Source: Anderseniella sp.
GTDB lineage: Bacteria > Pseudomonadota > Alphaproteobacteria > Rhizobiales > Aestuariivirgaceae
Assembly (NCBI GenBank): GCA_028289645.1
Contig: JANQOK010000023.1
Coordinates: 485,795 to 549,794 of the forward strand
DNA length: 64,000 nucleotides
Direction of reading: 5' to 3'
In this document: one piece after another, positions 63,022 through 64,000 of the stretch
Layout: every line of letters begins with the position of its first letter
How positions within the stretch are numbered: the stretch's first letter is position 1
The notes under the pieces: generated by a model
Database searches by the model: none
Seen by the model: only the letters and a program-made list of their open reading frames with translations
What the model was told of the DNA's origin: nothing
Position numbers and translations under genes: made by a program

Positions 63022-63352
63022 AAATATTGTCGCGATGCGGGAAACACTATCCATCAATTGGTACTCAAAACAAACCAATCAACAGGGTCAGATCAGGCAG
63101 TCTCACAGAATACAATACTCCGACTGAATGCGAGAATTACATCAATTTTGCCCCTACTTCTTAAAAACTTAACAAGAGGCACCCGATACATTGACATCAT
63201 GTTGAGGGGGTCACGCTAAGTCCGCTGGGAAGTCTGGCTTGCGGTTTGATCTGCCGTTCCACTGCTTGGATCCCAATCAGGGATTCATGGCGGGATGGTA
63301 GCTGCCAGACGCCTTGAACATACTTGTAAGTCAACCGAAGAGAGGACCTAAG
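63022..63352. other. Spacer after the transposase fragments
   Basis: No gene is recognisable in this 331-bp stretch. It provides the promoter and ribosome-binding site (AGAGGACCTAAG) for the gene at 63353. Confidence 0.4.
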
Positions 63353-63709
63353 ATGAATCAGAACTCAAATCTCAAACACAAATTCCTCCGCCATTTGCTC
63401 AAGGGCACGCTTCTTGCGAGTGTGTGTTTCTCGGCTGTCGGCGGATCCGTGGCTGTCCACGCAAGCGAACAAAACTTTAATAAAGTGAAAGCTGTCCACG
63501 CAACGAAACATGGTACTGCCAAAACTCACGCAAACGCAAAAAGTGACAGTTCGTCATCTGGATTGCTTGGAAGTACCAGCTCGTCCGAAGAAAGTATGGA
63601 CGAAATGGAAAAAATTACGAACGATTATGAGACCGATGCGCAAACTGCGAGCGACTTCATGTCTGGAATGGCGTCCACGCTTCAGACAGAAGCTGATAAT
63701 ATGAAATAG
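63353..63709 (+). CDS. Small secreted Ser/Lys-rich hypothetical protein
   Basis: A 118-residue protein; ATG at 63353 follows AGAGGACCTAAG. A long signal peptide (HLLKGTLLASVCFSAVGGSV, cleavage near VHA) is followed by a Lys/His/Ala-rich segment, a Ser-rich stretch (DSSSSGLLGSTSSSEES) and a charged C-terminal helix. No recognised family. Its position between two HlyD-related sequences suggests recent local reshuffling. Probably periplasmic or surface exposed. Confidence 0.65.
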   Translation: MNQNSNLKHKFLRHLLKGTLLASVCFSAVGGSVAVHASEQNFNKVKAVHATKHGTAKTHANAKSDSSSSGLLGSTSSSEESMDEMEKITNDYETDAQTASDFMSGMASTLQTEADNMK

Positions 63710-63713
63710 CCTG

Positions 63714-63807
63714 GAGCAACACGGGTTCACTCGAAGCCATGTTGCTCTAGCACATCGAAAGCGATCAGTATGACTTTTGACTGTTTCAATCAGAAGTCAT
63801 ACTGATC
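63714..63807. repeat. Two adjacent inverted repeats after the small secreted protein gene
   Basis: GAGCAACA (63714-63721) pairs with TGTTGCTC (63740-63747). GATCAGTATGACTT (63763-63776) pairs perfectly with AAGTCATACTGATC (63794-63807) across a 17-nt loop. No T-run follows, so these are not obvious terminators; they could be transposon-end remnants or mRNA 3' structures. Confidence 0.55.
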
Positions 63808-63825
63808 CAGCTGATCAGACTTCCG

Positions 63826-64000
63826 ACAAAGCCTCAGAGTACACAATTCCATGAAATCCGGCTGAACATAGCCAAAGAAGAACTCGCCTAACTCCACGGC
63901 AAAAAACTTGTCCCCGGGATGCCGGTTGAAGCCTTTGTAACGACAGCGATCAGAACCGTTCTTGCCTATCTGACGAAACCCATCGTTTATCAGATCGCAC
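63826..64000 (+). pseudogene. Remnant of a second HlyD-family gene (C-terminal part)
   Basis: From about 63847 the frame reads FHEIRLNIAKEELA, then a TAA stop at 63889-63891, then LHGKKLVPGMPVEAFVTT and VLAYLTKPIVYQIA to the window end. This matches the C-terminus of the intact HlyD at 60901-62238 (KLAGQVLVPGMPVEAFVTT, VLSYLTKPIVDQIA). The N-terminal and coiled-coil parts are absent upstream. The stop replaces a conserved Lys position. It is a decayed duplicate or a fragment of a different secretion locus continuing beyond the window. Confidence 0.82.

Overview
The window looks like chromosomal DNA of an alphaproteobacterium, most likely a marine-type member of the Hyphomicrobiales. Support comes from GC-rich housekeeping genes with orders familiar from that group (carB-greA-trxB-lsrB/vtlR-like on one strand; carA, then divergent yqeY, and dnaG-rpoD), a BP26/SIMPL protein, DUF3422 and DUF6455 proteins and FixK/FNR boxes. 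The genus is inference and cannot be fixed from the sequence alone.

Region 1 (1-16,000): lsrB-like LysR regulator, trxB, greA and carB on the minus strand; a hypothetical gene; a TupA-like ATP-grasp gene; small secreted proteins; an L,D-transpeptidase; a modABC molybdate transporter with ATGA overlaps; an arginase-family gene and carA. Region 2 (16,000-23,500): yqeY, a DUF1287 gene, a 690-bp spacer with a strong candidate structured RNA, dnaG, rpoD, and a tandem pair of small Cys-containing secreted basic proteins. Region 3 (23,500-41,250): an ArsR-DUF899-TfoX operon with two tandem operator palindromes, an AraC regulator divergent from two cytochrome P460-family genes, a KSI-like/GNAT/nitrilase cassette, an SbtA/SbtB bicarbonate-transport pair, glyoxalase, a GMC oxidoreductase with a Tat-exported small subunit, an orphan amino-acid binding protein, a second TupA-like gene, and a hemN / HemG-like flavodoxin / DUF6455 group with two perfect FNR/FixK boxes.

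Region 4 (41,170-about 50,600) is an accessory island directly abutting a CAU-anticodon tRNA. A large serine recombinase is translationally coupled to DUF2924 and DUF3489 genes. Beyond them lie a CPCC zinc protein, a GIY-YIG protein divergent from an XRE repressor across a nested inverted repeat, an uncharacterised protein, a ParB-like/beta-class DNA methyltransferase fusion, a DUF5681 (small-terminase-like) gene and a phage terminase large subunit. No capsid, portal, tail or lysis gene is present, so this looks like a minimal terminase-bearing integrative element, not a normal prophage.

Region 5 (50,600-64,000): an MscS channel, a CPA1 Na+/H+ antiporter, a DoxX protein, then a 1502-residue multidomain GH18 (chitinase-like) protein transcribed divergently from its probable type I secretion ABC transporter and HlyD adaptor. 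The TolC partner is not in the window. Downstream are two degraded IS3-type transposase fragments, a small secreted protein and, at the very end, a nonsense-interrupted remnant of a second HlyD gene, which points to duplication and rearrangement of the secretion locus. There are no rRNA genes or CRISPR arrays.
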